Origin: Actinomycetota bacterium
GTDB taxonomy: Bacteria; Actinomycetota; Acidimicrobiia; Acidimicrobiales; JAHWLA01
DNA length: 22,892 bases
Reading direction: 5' to 3'
Assembly (NCBI GenBank): GCA_019347595.1
Contig: JAHWLA010000012.1
Coordinates: 1-22,892 of the forward strand
Made by a program: the position numbers and the translations under genes. The notes beneath the pieces are model-generated. The model did no database searches. It saw only the letters and a program-made list of their open reading frames with translations, and was not told the DNA's origin. Below, one piece after another: positions 7,282-13,316 of the stretch; position 1 is the stretch's first letter; each line of letters opens with the position of its first letter.

Positions 7282-7584
7282 TCAGGCGAGGAGCTCGCCC
7301 AAGCGGGCGAAGAACTTGGAGCGCGGGAGAACTTCGCACCCCGCCGCCTCGGCGGCCTGCAACAGCTCGGTGTCGACGTGGCTGCCGAAGCCGAGGACCC
7401 GCTTCGATGCGAGGGCGGGCAGTACGTCGAGCACCCCCGGCCGGGACAGGTCGACGACGATGAGGTCGGCATCGGCCGCCGCCAGATCGCCGGGCGTGCG
7501 GGCGAACGTCACCCGGCTGCCCGCTGCGGCCGACACCTTGGAGCGGTCCATGAGGTCGGGGACGTAGGCGGCCACGGTGGTCAT
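7282..7584 (-). CDS. small receiver-like (pseudo-receiver) protein, 100 aa
   Basis: 100 residues with alternating beta/alpha pattern. LIVVDLSRPG (Asp45) resembles the phospho-acceptor loop of a response-regulator receiver, and GFGSHVDTELLQAAEAAGCEVLPRSKFF resembles its beta4-alpha4-beta5 part. The acidic pair after the first strand is missing, so it is probably not a working receiver. Function unknown. The start MTTVAAYVPDL at ATG 7584 was chosen because it overlaps the upstream gene's stop as ATGA (4 bp); the longer reading to 7629 lies inside that gene. It stops two bases beyond the convergent mini-gene. The two minus-strand genes here form a small operon. Confidence 0.65.
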   Translation of the reverse strand: MTTVAAYVPDLMDRSKVSAAAGSRVTFARTPGDLAAADADLIVVDLSRPGVLDVLPALASKRVLGFGSHVDTELLQAAEAAGCEVLPRSKFFARLGELLA

Positions 7585-8009
7585 GCGGAGTGCCTTCGCT
7601 TGTGCTCGAACGCCTTGGCCGCGCCCCACGCCAGGCCGACCTCGGCGAGCGACGGGTCGATGTCGGCGAAGGTGGCGGGCGTGAGGTCGTAGGGGTCGTC
7701 GGGGAAACGCTCGACGGCGAAGCGGTCGCGGTCGACGGGCGGAACGCCGGCGGCCTGGAGGAGTGCGGTCGGGTAGGCGACGGCGGTGCGCAACAGGGCG
7801 AGGGGCGTGGTGCGCTGGTCGTCGACGTCCTGGGAGAGGAGGTTGCGCACGGCGCCGCCGACGTCGGCCGCCGCCCGCCGGCCCGCCTCCTCGGCCGCGG
7901 GGCCGGGGTCGCCGAGAAAGCGGCCGACCGAGCGCACCACCCAGCCGGGCAGCGCCGCCTCGATCCCGTCCGCCAACGCCCGCCCGTGCTCCTTCATCAC
8001 ATCGGCCAT
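7581..8009 (-). CDS. hypothetical protein, 142 aa, upstream partner of the pseudo-receiver gene
   Basis: 142 residues, no signal peptide or membrane helix. Family not recognised. The N-terminal half is helical (MKEHGRALADGIEAALPGWVVRSVGRFLG, then AAEEAGRRAAADVGGAVRNLL). The C-terminal half is rich in Asp/Pro and has RFAVERFPDDPYDLTPATFADIDPSL. ATG 8009 was chosen because GGGGGA lies just upstream and the protein-like composition starts there; the frame is open up to 8423 but that extension is antisense to another ORF. It is translationally coupled to the following gene by ATGA. Conserved pairing of the two would be worth testing. Confidence 0.65.
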   Translation of the reverse strand: MADVMKEHGRALADGIEAALPGWVVRSVGRFLGDPGPAAEEAGRRAAADVGGAVRNLLSQDVDDQRTTPLALLRTAVAYPTALLQAAGVPPVDRDRFAVERFPDDPYDLTPATFADIDPSLAEVGLAWGAAKAFEHKRRHSA

Positions 8010-8498
8010 TCTGGTCCCCCGATCACCGCCGCCGATTCGGCGGGACACTGTTGCCATGAGACTGGACGACCTTGTCACGGTGGTTGCCGGCGGTGTCATC
8101 GCCTCGGGGCTGACGCTGTTCGCCGAATCGATCCGTCGGCAGTGGGCACGGCGCGACGCCGATGCTGCCAGACATGCGGAACGAGAGACGAGGCGGATGC
8201 AAGCGAACTGCTCCCGCTCATAGGCGGCATCTACGACCGCTATCACGACGCCGGTGCGACAGACCCCTCGGAGGAGCCGGATGTTCGCGACTTGGTCGCC
8301 GATGCGGAGCGACGGGTTTTGAAGCTCACACACGGCGAAGCCCGGGCGGAGATGAACCGCATCCTTGAAGTCATAGGGGGCGCAGGCATCATTCGAGCGG
8401 AAACGGGCGAACCTGTGGGGCACATCGCATGGCAGGCACGCAGCGCCGCCAACAACTGCCTCGGCAGCATGCGTCGAGGCGCCGGCGTAGCCGCCAGT

Positions 8499-8549
8499 CG
8501 TTCCGGAGGCAAAAAGTCCCGCTCAGCGGGCGGTTCTGCCTCCGGAACG
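8499..8549. repeat. nested hairpin, ends CGTTCCGG / CCGGAACG
   Basis: Outer arms of 13 bases (8499-8511 and 8537-8549) pair perfectly, and an inner 6-bp stem CCCGCT/AGCGGG (8518-8523, 8525-8530) sits in the loop. An AAAAA run lies at 8511-8515. It falls between the degraded ORF on the plus strand and the convergent DUF2993 gene, so it may serve as a bidirectional terminator. Confidence 0.6.
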
Positions 8550-8562
8550 GACGCACCGTCGG

Positions 8563-8581
8563 TTCTGGTCCTGGACCAGAA
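8563..8581. repeat. mini palindrome TTCTGGTC-CTG-GACCAGAA
   Basis: Two 8-base arms around CTG. The arms equal the outermost eight bases of the long hairpins at 19593 and 20590, so this looks like a collapsed copy retaining only the ends of that repeat. It is just downstream of the DUF2993 gene's stop on the minus strand. Confidence 0.6.
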
Positions 8582-8598
8582 GCGCCCGGGCAGGCGGG

Positions 8599-9243
8599 TC
8601 AGCGTTGGGCGGCGGCGAGCAGGGCGGGCGGGACCTCGGTGAGCGTGCACGACAGCACGAGCCGGTCGTCGTCGACCCGCAGCGCCGTGGCCCCGCACGA
8701 CCCCAGCGCCGTGCGGGGCACCTCGATGTCGACGCTCGGCCCCTGCGGCACCGCCACCCGGATGGCGCCGCCCGCGCCCAGCGACACGTCGGCCGCCCGG
8801 GCGCGGCCCGCCACCTGCACTTCCACCCGTCCGCCGGCAATGCTCACCGGCAGGTTGCGCAGCGCCTTCGACACCTCGGCCGCCGCCACCTCCAGCGTGA
8901 GCGTTCCTGACTCGATGTCGGTGACCTCGGCCTTGCGCTGCCCCAGGAGCTTGCCCCGGTCGAGCGTGACCCCCTGCAAACTGAGCTCGGCAGCGGCGAA
9001 CGACAGCGCAGGGTGCGCCACATCGGTGATCCGTATGGAGATGTCGCCCGCGTTCCCGTTCGCCAGCAACCGCAGCAGGAACGGGAACGAGTCGACGTTC
9101 GCCGTCGCCGTGGCCCGACCCCCCACAGCGGACTCCACCCGCTCGGCGATCTTGTCCTCGGCCAACCCCTTGGCCGCCATGTCGACCACGCCGTACAGCG
9201 CGACGACCGCGACCGTCGAGAGGATCAGCAGCTTCTTGACCAC
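8599..9243 (-). CDS. DUF2993 (LmeA-like) envelope protein
   Basis: 214 residues from GTG 9243. A single N-terminal hydrophobic segment (KKLLILSTVAVVALYGVVDM) acts as signal or anchor. The rest follows the DUF2993 pattern: AEDKIAERVESAVG, then VDSFPFLLRLLANGNAGDISIRI with the family's small-residue-rich strands, LQGVTLDRGKLLG, and a C-terminal beta region. In mycobacteria the family member LmeA supports lipomannan elongation in the periplasm; that role cannot be assumed here. A longer reading from 9300 would overlap the NIL gene and lacks family similarity. It is the last gene of the alaX-larE-NIL operon, 16 bases after the NIL stop codon. Confidence 0.75.
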   Translation of the reverse strand: MVKKLLILSTVAVVALYGVVDMAAKGLAEDKIAERVESAVGGRATATANVDSFPFLLRLLANGNAGDISIRITDVAHPALSFAAAELSLQGVTLDRGKLLGQRKAEVTDIESGTLTLEVAAAEVSKALRNLPVSIAGGRVEVQVAGRARAADVSLGAGGAIRVAVPQGPSVDIEVPRTALGSCGATALRVDDDRLVLSCTLTEVPPALLAAAQR

Positions 9244-9259
9244 CGGATCGCTGCTCGGT

Positions 9260-9499
9260 CTAGCTCTCGACCACGTCGCCGAGGCGGTCGACCTCGACAC
9301 CCAGGTCGTGCAACCACTCGATGGCCCGCTCCACGGCGTCGTCCTCGCCGCCCAGCTCGCACACGATCCAGCCGACGTGCTCCTCGACGTTGGCCCGCCG
9401 GATGTTCGGCATCACGTCGAACTCCCGCACGAGCCGGGCGATGATCGGCTGCTTGATGAGGTGCTCGGGGAACGTGATCTTCACCCGGACGTTGGTCAC
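9260..9499 (-). CDS. stand-alone NIL domain protein
   Basis: 79 residues, almost exactly one NIL domain, the ferredoxin-like fold found at the C-terminus of the methionine importer ATPase MetN and in some ferredoxins. Matching features: RVKITFPEHLIKQPIIARLVREFDV at the start (first strand plus the PII.L helix), NIRRANVEE, and GWIVCELGGEDDAVERAIEWLHDLGVEVDRL. In related systems the domain binds methionine or assists sulfur chemistry; stand-alone copies are found next to sulfur-metabolism genes. It overlaps larE by 4 bp (ATGA), which ties it to a sulfur-transfer enzyme. No metal or cofactor motif is visible (one Cys). Confidence 0.85.
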   Translation of the reverse strand: MTNVRVKITFPEHLIKQPIIARLVREFDVMPNIRRANVEEHVGWIVCELGGEDDAVERAIEWLHDLGVEVDRLGDVVES

Positions 9500-10308
9500 G
9501 ATGTCTCCCTGCCCGCCAGGGCGTGGTTGAGGTTGCCCGACCGGAACCCCTCCAGGTCGAGCGTCACGTAGGTGTAGCCCGCTGCCCGCACCGCCGCCAC
9601 CACCTCGTCACGACGGGCGACCGCCGCGTCGAGGTCGTCGCCGTCCAACTCGATGCGAGCCAGGTCACCGTAGTGGCGGACGCGCAACTGGCGGAAGCCC
9701 AGCGCCCGCAGCCCCGACTCGGCGCGGGCGACCGACGACAGCACGCCGAGGGTGACCTCGGTGCCGTACGGCACGCGCGACGCCAAGCAGGCGGCGGCGG
9801 GCTTGTCCCAGGTGCGCAGCCCGAGCCGCCGCGACACCGCCCGGACGTCGGCCTTGGTCAGCCCCGCCTCCACCAACGGGAAGCGGGCGCCTCGTTCTGC
9901 CGCCGCGTGCTGGCCGGGACGGTGGTCGCCCAGATCGTCCACGTTCACGCCCAGCACCACCACCGCGTCCTCGGTCGAGGCGAAGGGCGCCAAGGCGTCC
10001 ATCAACGTCGCCTTGCAGTGGTAGCAGCGCTGCCCGTCGTTGGCCGAATACGCGGGGTCGGCCAGCTCGTCGGTGTGGACTGCCGTCCACCGCAGCCCCC
10101 ACTCCCGGGCCAGCGCCTCGCAGTCGGCCCGCTCCTCGGGCGCCAGCGACGGCGACACGGCCGTCACCGCGTGCACAGCGGAGGGCCCCAGCGCGTCATG
10201 GGCGACGTAGGCGAGGAACGCCGAGTCGGCCCCGCCGCTGAACGCCACCACCACCCGCTCCAGCGAGCGCAACGAATCCCGCAGCGCGTCGAGCGCCACG
10301 TCAGGCAT
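9496..10308 (-). CDS. larE: ATP-dependent sacrificial sulfur transferase LarE
   Basis: 270 residues, PP-loop family. The ATP pyrophosphatase motif SGGADS is at 24-29. The strongly conserved CLASRVPYGTEVT segment gives Cys174, equivalent in position to the sacrificial Cys176 of Lactobacillus plantarum LarE. A second pair, Cys95 and Cys98 in RCYHCK, makes this a three-cysteine type, an arrangement linked in some LarE proteins to a 4Fe-4S cluster that supplies sulfur without sacrificing the enzyme. LarE sulfurates the nicotinic-acid-derived precursor of the nickel-pincer cofactor. No larB, larC or lactate racemase lies in the window, so the substrate may differ. ATG 10308 overlaps alaX by 8 bp, and the stop overlaps the NIL start. 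Confidence 0.9.
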   Translation of the reverse strand: MPDVALDALRDSLRSLERVVVAFSGGADSAFLAYVAHDALGPSAVHAVTAVSPSLAPEERADCEALAREWGLRWTAVHTDELADPAYSANDGQRCYHCKATLMDALAPFASTEDAVVVLGVNVDDLGDHRPGQHAAAERGARFPLVEAGLTKADVRAVSRRLGLRTWDKPAAACLASRVPYGTEVTLGVLSSVARAESGLRALGFRQLRVRHYGDLARIELDGDDLDAAVARRDEVVAAVRAAGYTYVTLDLEGFRSGNLNHALAGRETS

Positions 10309-11002
10309 CGACGACCTCGATGCGGATGCGCTTGTTGCCCTTGCCCTTCGACTCCGTCTTGACCACCCGGACCCGCCCCACCTCGTCGGTGGAGCGCACG
10401 TGGGTACCGCCGTCGGCCTGCTTGTCGAGCCCCACGATGTCGACCACCCGGATTTCGCTGACCGACGCAGGGATGAGGTTGACCTTGGTGCGGATGAGGT
10501 CGGCATCGGCCACGGCCACCGAGCGGGGCAGGAACGACACCTCGACGGGACGGCCGGCCGCCAGCTCCTCGTTCACCCGCGCTTCGACCACGGCGCCGAA
10601 GCCTTCGGGCAGAGGGTCGAACTCGAAGTCCATGCGGGCGGCCAAGGGCTCCATATTGCCTCCCGTGACGGCCTTGCCCCACTCGTTCCAGATGACACCG
10701 CACAACACATGGAGCGCGGTGTGCGTCCGCATGAGCGCGTGGCGGCGGTCCCAGTCGATCTCGCCCTCGACCTCGGCGCCCACGGCGGGCACGTCGCCGT
10801 CCAGCGTGTGCCACGCCACGGCGCCCTCTTTGCGGACGTCGACCACGCGTGCCCCGGCCAGCACACCGGTGTCGTTTGGCTGGCCGCCTCCCGTGGCATA
10901 GAAGGCAGTGCGGTCCAACGCGATGGCATCGGGACGCGCGTGGACGACCGTGGCTGAGAAGGAGCGGAGGTAGGCATCCCGGAGGTAGAGAAGGTCGGTC
11001 AC
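10301..11002 (-). CDS. alaX: alanyl-tRNA editing protein AlaX
   Basis: 233 residues, matching the editing domain of alanyl-tRNA synthetase without the catalytic core. It would hydrolyse Ser- or Gly-mischarged tRNA(Ala) in the cytoplasm. Seen: the TAFYATGGGQPNDTG glycine-rich motif at 32-46, HTALH (His94, His98) and GGTHVRSTDEVG (His201). The zinc site in this family is HxxxH plus CxxxH; here the Cys position is Asp197 (DGGTH). Other bacterial AlaX proteins may share this change, so loss of activity is not implied. The start is GTG 11002. First gene of the alaX-larE-NIL-DUF2993 operon; it diverges from livK across 71 bp that contain no convincing promoter beyond a TATGCT for livK. Confidence 0.9.
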   Translation of the reverse strand: MTDLLYLRDAYLRSFSATVVHARPDAIALDRTAFYATGGGQPNDTGVLAGARVVDVRKEGAVAWHTLDGDVPAVGAEVEGEIDWDRRHALMRTHTALHVLCGVIWNEWGKAVTGGNMEPLAARMDFEFDPLPEGFGAVVEARVNEELAAGRPVEVSFLPRSVAVADADLIRTKVNLIPASVSEIRVVDIVGLDKQADGGTHVRSTDEVGRVRVVKTESKGKGNKRIRIEVVDA

Positions 11003-11073
11003 GACGACAATTTTTGCCTGTGCCGTGCATATGCTTCCGCCACGACAATCGGCGAACCGACAGGAGACGACGC

Positions 11074-12273
11074 ATGTCGCAAGGAAAGAAGAGGCTCTTC
11101 CGGGTCGTTGCGCTCTTCGCCATCGCCGCTCTCGCCACTGCGGCGTGCGGCGACGACGACGACGACAACGCAGGTGACAACGGCAGCGGGAGCGGTCAAA
11201 AGCAAACGGTCAAGCTCGCCTTCGTCGGCCCGCTGACGGGGGACGCAGCCAACCTCGGGATCAACATCCGCAACGGCGCCAAGGTGGCGGTCGACGACTA
11301 CAACGACGGCGACCCCGACGTCCGTGTGGAACTGGTGGAGTTCGACACCCAGGGCGACCCCGCCCAGGCCAGCACGCTCAAGGACCGCTTCATCACCGAC
11401 CCCACGATCATCGGCATCGTCGGGCCGACCTTCTCGGGTGAGACGCGAGCCGTGCTGCCCGACCTCGAGGCCAACAACCTCGTGATGGTGAGTGCGTCAG
11501 CCACCAACGTGGCCCTGCCGACAGTCGTGCCGAACCAGCGCGTCTTCCACCGCCTCGTGCCCGACGACGACGTCCAGGGCAAGGGCGTGGCCGACTACAT
11601 CATCAAGAGCCTCGAGGCCAAGAACGTCGCCTACATCCACGACAACAGCGAGTACGGCAAGGGCCTCGCCGAAGGCACTCAGAAGCTCGTCGAGGCCGGT
11701 GGTGTCCGGACGGCGCTCATCGACGCCATCGACCCCAAGGCGCAGGACTACTCCGCTGCGGTCAACAAGGTGCGCGCCGCCGCACCGGACGTCGTGTTCT
11801 ACGGCGGGTACTACGCCGAGGCGGGTCGCCTCAAGAAGCAGCTCACCGACGCAGGCGTGCGAGCCACGTTCGTCAGCGGCGACGGCGCGCTCGACCCCGG
11901 CTTCATCCAGTCGGCGGGCGCCGCTGCCGAGGGCGCGCAGATCACGTGTCCGTGCAACCTGGCGACGGTCGACGCGGGCGGCAAGCTCGGCGAGTTCGCC
12001 CAGAACTACAAGGACCTCAACGGCGTCGACCCCGGCACGTACTCCACCGAGGGCCACGACGCCGCCGCCCTGCTCATCGAGGGCATCAAGGACGGCAACA
12101 CCGACCGCCAGAAGCTGCTCGCCTACGTCGAGGACCTCGAGACATTCGACGGTGTCGGCAAGGAGATCGCCTTCGAGGAGAACGGCAACATCAAGGCCAC
12201 CGGCGTGTTCTTCTTCGAGGTGAAGAACGGGAAGCTGACACTGCTCGGCACCACCGAGGAGCTCGTCAAGTAG
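11074..12273 (+). CDS. livK: branched-chain amino acid-type ABC transporter, substrate-binding lipoprotein
   Basis: 399 residues. A lipoprotein signal ends in TAAC with Cys25, followed by an Asp-rich spacer (CGDDDDDN) and a Ser/Gly linker. The mature part is a periplasmic-binding-protein type I (Leu/Ile/Val family): VKLAFVGPLTGDAANLG at the N-lobe, GIVGPTFSGETRAVLPDLE, and YIHDNSEYGKGLAEG at the hinge region. Two cysteines (CPC at about 291-293) are unusual for this class and might form a disulfide. A good Shine-Dalgarno (CAGGAGA, 11061-11067) precedes ATG 11074. Ligand cannot be deduced: leucine-type, other amino acids and amides are all carried by this family. First gene of the liv operon. 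Confidence 0.92.
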   Translation: MSQGKKRLFRVVALFAIAALATAACGDDDDDNAGDNGSGSGQKQTVKLAFVGPLTGDAANLGINIRNGAKVAVDDYNDGDPDVRVELVEFDTQGDPAQASTLKDRFITDPTIIGIVGPTFSGETRAVLPDLEANNLVMVSASATNVALPTVVPNQRVFHRLVPDDDVQGKGVADYIIKSLEAKNVAYIHDNSEYGKGLAEGTQKLVEAGGVRTALIDAIDPKAQDYSAAVNKVRAAAPDVVFYGGYYAEAGRLKKQLTDAGVRATFVSGDGALDPGFIQSAGAAAEGAQITCPCNLATVDAGGKLGEFAQNYKDLNGVDPGTYSTEGHDAAALLIEGIKDGNTDRQKLLAYVEDLETFDGVGKEIAFEENGNIKATGVFFFEVKNGKLTLLGTTEELVK

Positions 12274-12308
12274 ACGTCCGGGGCATTGCCGCAGTGCAGA
12301 TCGTGAGC

Positions 12309-12339
12309 GGAGGGAGGGCGTCGTCGGCGCCCTCCCTCC
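12309..12339 (+). terminator. intra-operon hairpin between livK and livH
   Basis: Perfect 12-bp arms GGAGGGAGGGCG / CGCCCTCCCTCC (12309-12320 and 12328-12339) with loop TCGTCGG. Followed by CTTCGT, not a T tract. It lies 35 bp after the livK stop and 20 bp before the livH start. Such a stem usually stabilises or attenuates the transcript so that the binding protein is made in excess over the permease. Confidence 0.7.
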
Positions 12340-12345
12340 CTTCGT

Positions 12346-12362
12346 AAGGGGGCACACCCATC
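12346..12362 (+). promoter_or_regulatory. Shine-Dalgarno and apparent ATC start of livH
   Basis: AAGGGGG (12346-12352) is followed seven bases later by ATC at 12360-12362. In this frame the only alternatives between the stop at 12345 and the conserved first membrane helix are CTG codons from 12417 on and GTG 12474, all of which would cut into conserved LivH sequence. Confidence 0.5.
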
Positions 12363-13316
12363 GACTCGTGCTTCAGTTGCCTCAGCGAGCAGTTCTGGCC
12401 GCAGACCGTCGACGGCCTGACGCTGGGGTCCGTCTACGCGCTGATCGCACTCGGCTACACGCTCGTCTACGGCGTGCTCCGGCTCATCAACTTCGCCCAC
12501 TCCGAAGTGTTCATGATCGGAATCTTCGCCTCGCTGTTCGCCCTGCACGGCCTCGGGATCGAAGCCGGTTCCCCGCCCAAGCACGGCATGGCGCTGGTGG
12601 GCACCCTGTTCGTCGCCATGCTGGCCGGCATGCTGGCGTCGGGCCTGACCGCCGTCGCCCTGGAGCGCGTCGCCTACCGCCCGTTGCGCAAGCGGAACGC
12701 GCCGCGGCTGGCGGCGCTCATCACGGCGATCGGTCTCTCGCTGTTCCTCCAGGAGCTGTTCGCCCTCCGCTACGGCCGCAACCTCCTGCCGTTCCCGCGG
12801 GTGCTGGAGCGGACACAGCTCGCCTCGTTCCAGGGGGCCGACATCCGCAGCGACAAAGTGCTCGTGTTCGTCGCCGCCATCGTGCTGATGATCGGCCTCG
12901 AGCGGTTCATCGCCAAGTCCCGGCTCGGGCGCGGCGTGCGCGCCACCGCCCAGGACTCGGAGACGGCGGCGTTGATGGGCGTCAACATCGACCGGGTCGT
13001 GGTACTGACGTTCCTGCTCGGCGGCCTGCTGGCGGGCGCCGCGGGAGGGCTCTACGGGGTGTTCTTCGAGAACGCCCGCTACAACATCGGCTTCCTGCCC
13101 GGCATCAAGGCGTTCACCGCTGCCGTGCTGGGCGGCATCGGGAACGTGCGAGGCGCACTGGTGGGCGGGCTCTCGCTCGGCCTCCTGGAGAACTGGGGGG
13201 CCACCGTGCTCGGAGGGGAGTGGAAGGACGTGTTCGCCTTCACCGTCCTGGTGCTGGTGCTGCTGTTCCGGCCCACCGGCATCCTGGGCGAGTCGCTCGG
13301 AAAGGCCCGCGCGTGA
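12360..13316 (+). CDS. livH: branched-chain amino acid-type ABC permease LivH
   Basis: 318 residues if translation begins at ATC 12360. The N-terminus would read (M)DSCFSCLSEQFWPQTVDG, followed by the family's LTLGSVYALIALGYTLVYGVLRLINFAH. About eight to nine membrane helices; the loop GVRATAQDSETAALMGVNIDRV is the ATPase-contact (EAA-like) segment of this permease class, and FLPGIKAFTAAVLGGIGNVRGALVGG is the second conserved motif. A start at GTG 12474 would remove most of the first helix and is not credible. The stop codon TGA overlaps the start of livM-livG as GTGA, so the two are coupled. Forms the membrane channel together with LivM. Confidence 0.88.
   Translation: MDSCFSCLSEQFWPQTVDGLTLGSVYALIALGYTLVYGVLRLINFAHSEVFMIGIFASLFALHGLGIEAGSPPKHGMALVGTLFVAMLAGMLASGLTAVALERVAYRPLRKRNAPRLAALITAIGLSLFLQELFALRYGRNLLPFPRVLERTQLASFQGADIRSDKVLVFVAAIVLMIGLERFIAKSRLGRGVRATAQDSETAALMGVNIDRVVVLTFLLGGLLAGAAGGLYGVFFENARYNIGFLPGIKAFTAAVLGGIGNVRGALVGGLSLGLLENWGATVLGGEWKDVFAFTVLVLVLLFRPTGILGESLGKARA

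Larger units (their letters stand above)
8056..8642 (+). pseudogene. frameshifted membrane-anchored ORF of unknown function
   Basis: Frame 1 from ATG 8056 encodes MRLDDLVTVVAGGVIASGLTLF, a likely N-terminal membrane helix, then a charged helix with many Arg/Ala/Glu, and stops at TAG 8221-8223. The next frame carries a convincing continuation from about 8184: DEADASELLPLIGGIYDRYH, then a charged helical segment with DVRDLVADAERRVLKL and an ILEVIGGAGIIR segment to about 8460. No good start codon lies in that second frame, so one gene has probably suffered a one-base (or two-base) indel near 8180-8205. Sequence beyond 8490 in this frame is low complexity and holds two hairpins, so the true 3' end is uncertain; the end given is the second-frame stop. 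Base composition of 8200-8420 is less GC-rich than the neighbours. A sequencing error cannot be excluded. Confidence 0.45.

Noticed and set aside
11003..11073. Clear divergent promoter between alaX and livK
   Set aside because: Only a TATGCT at 11030 and a T-run are seen; no well-spaced -35 partner, so not listed as a feature.
12368..13312. Upstream extension of the livM-livG frame to 12368
   Set aside because: This stretch is the shadow of livH in another frame, Arg/Pro/His-rich; the real start GTG 13313 overlaps the livH stop.
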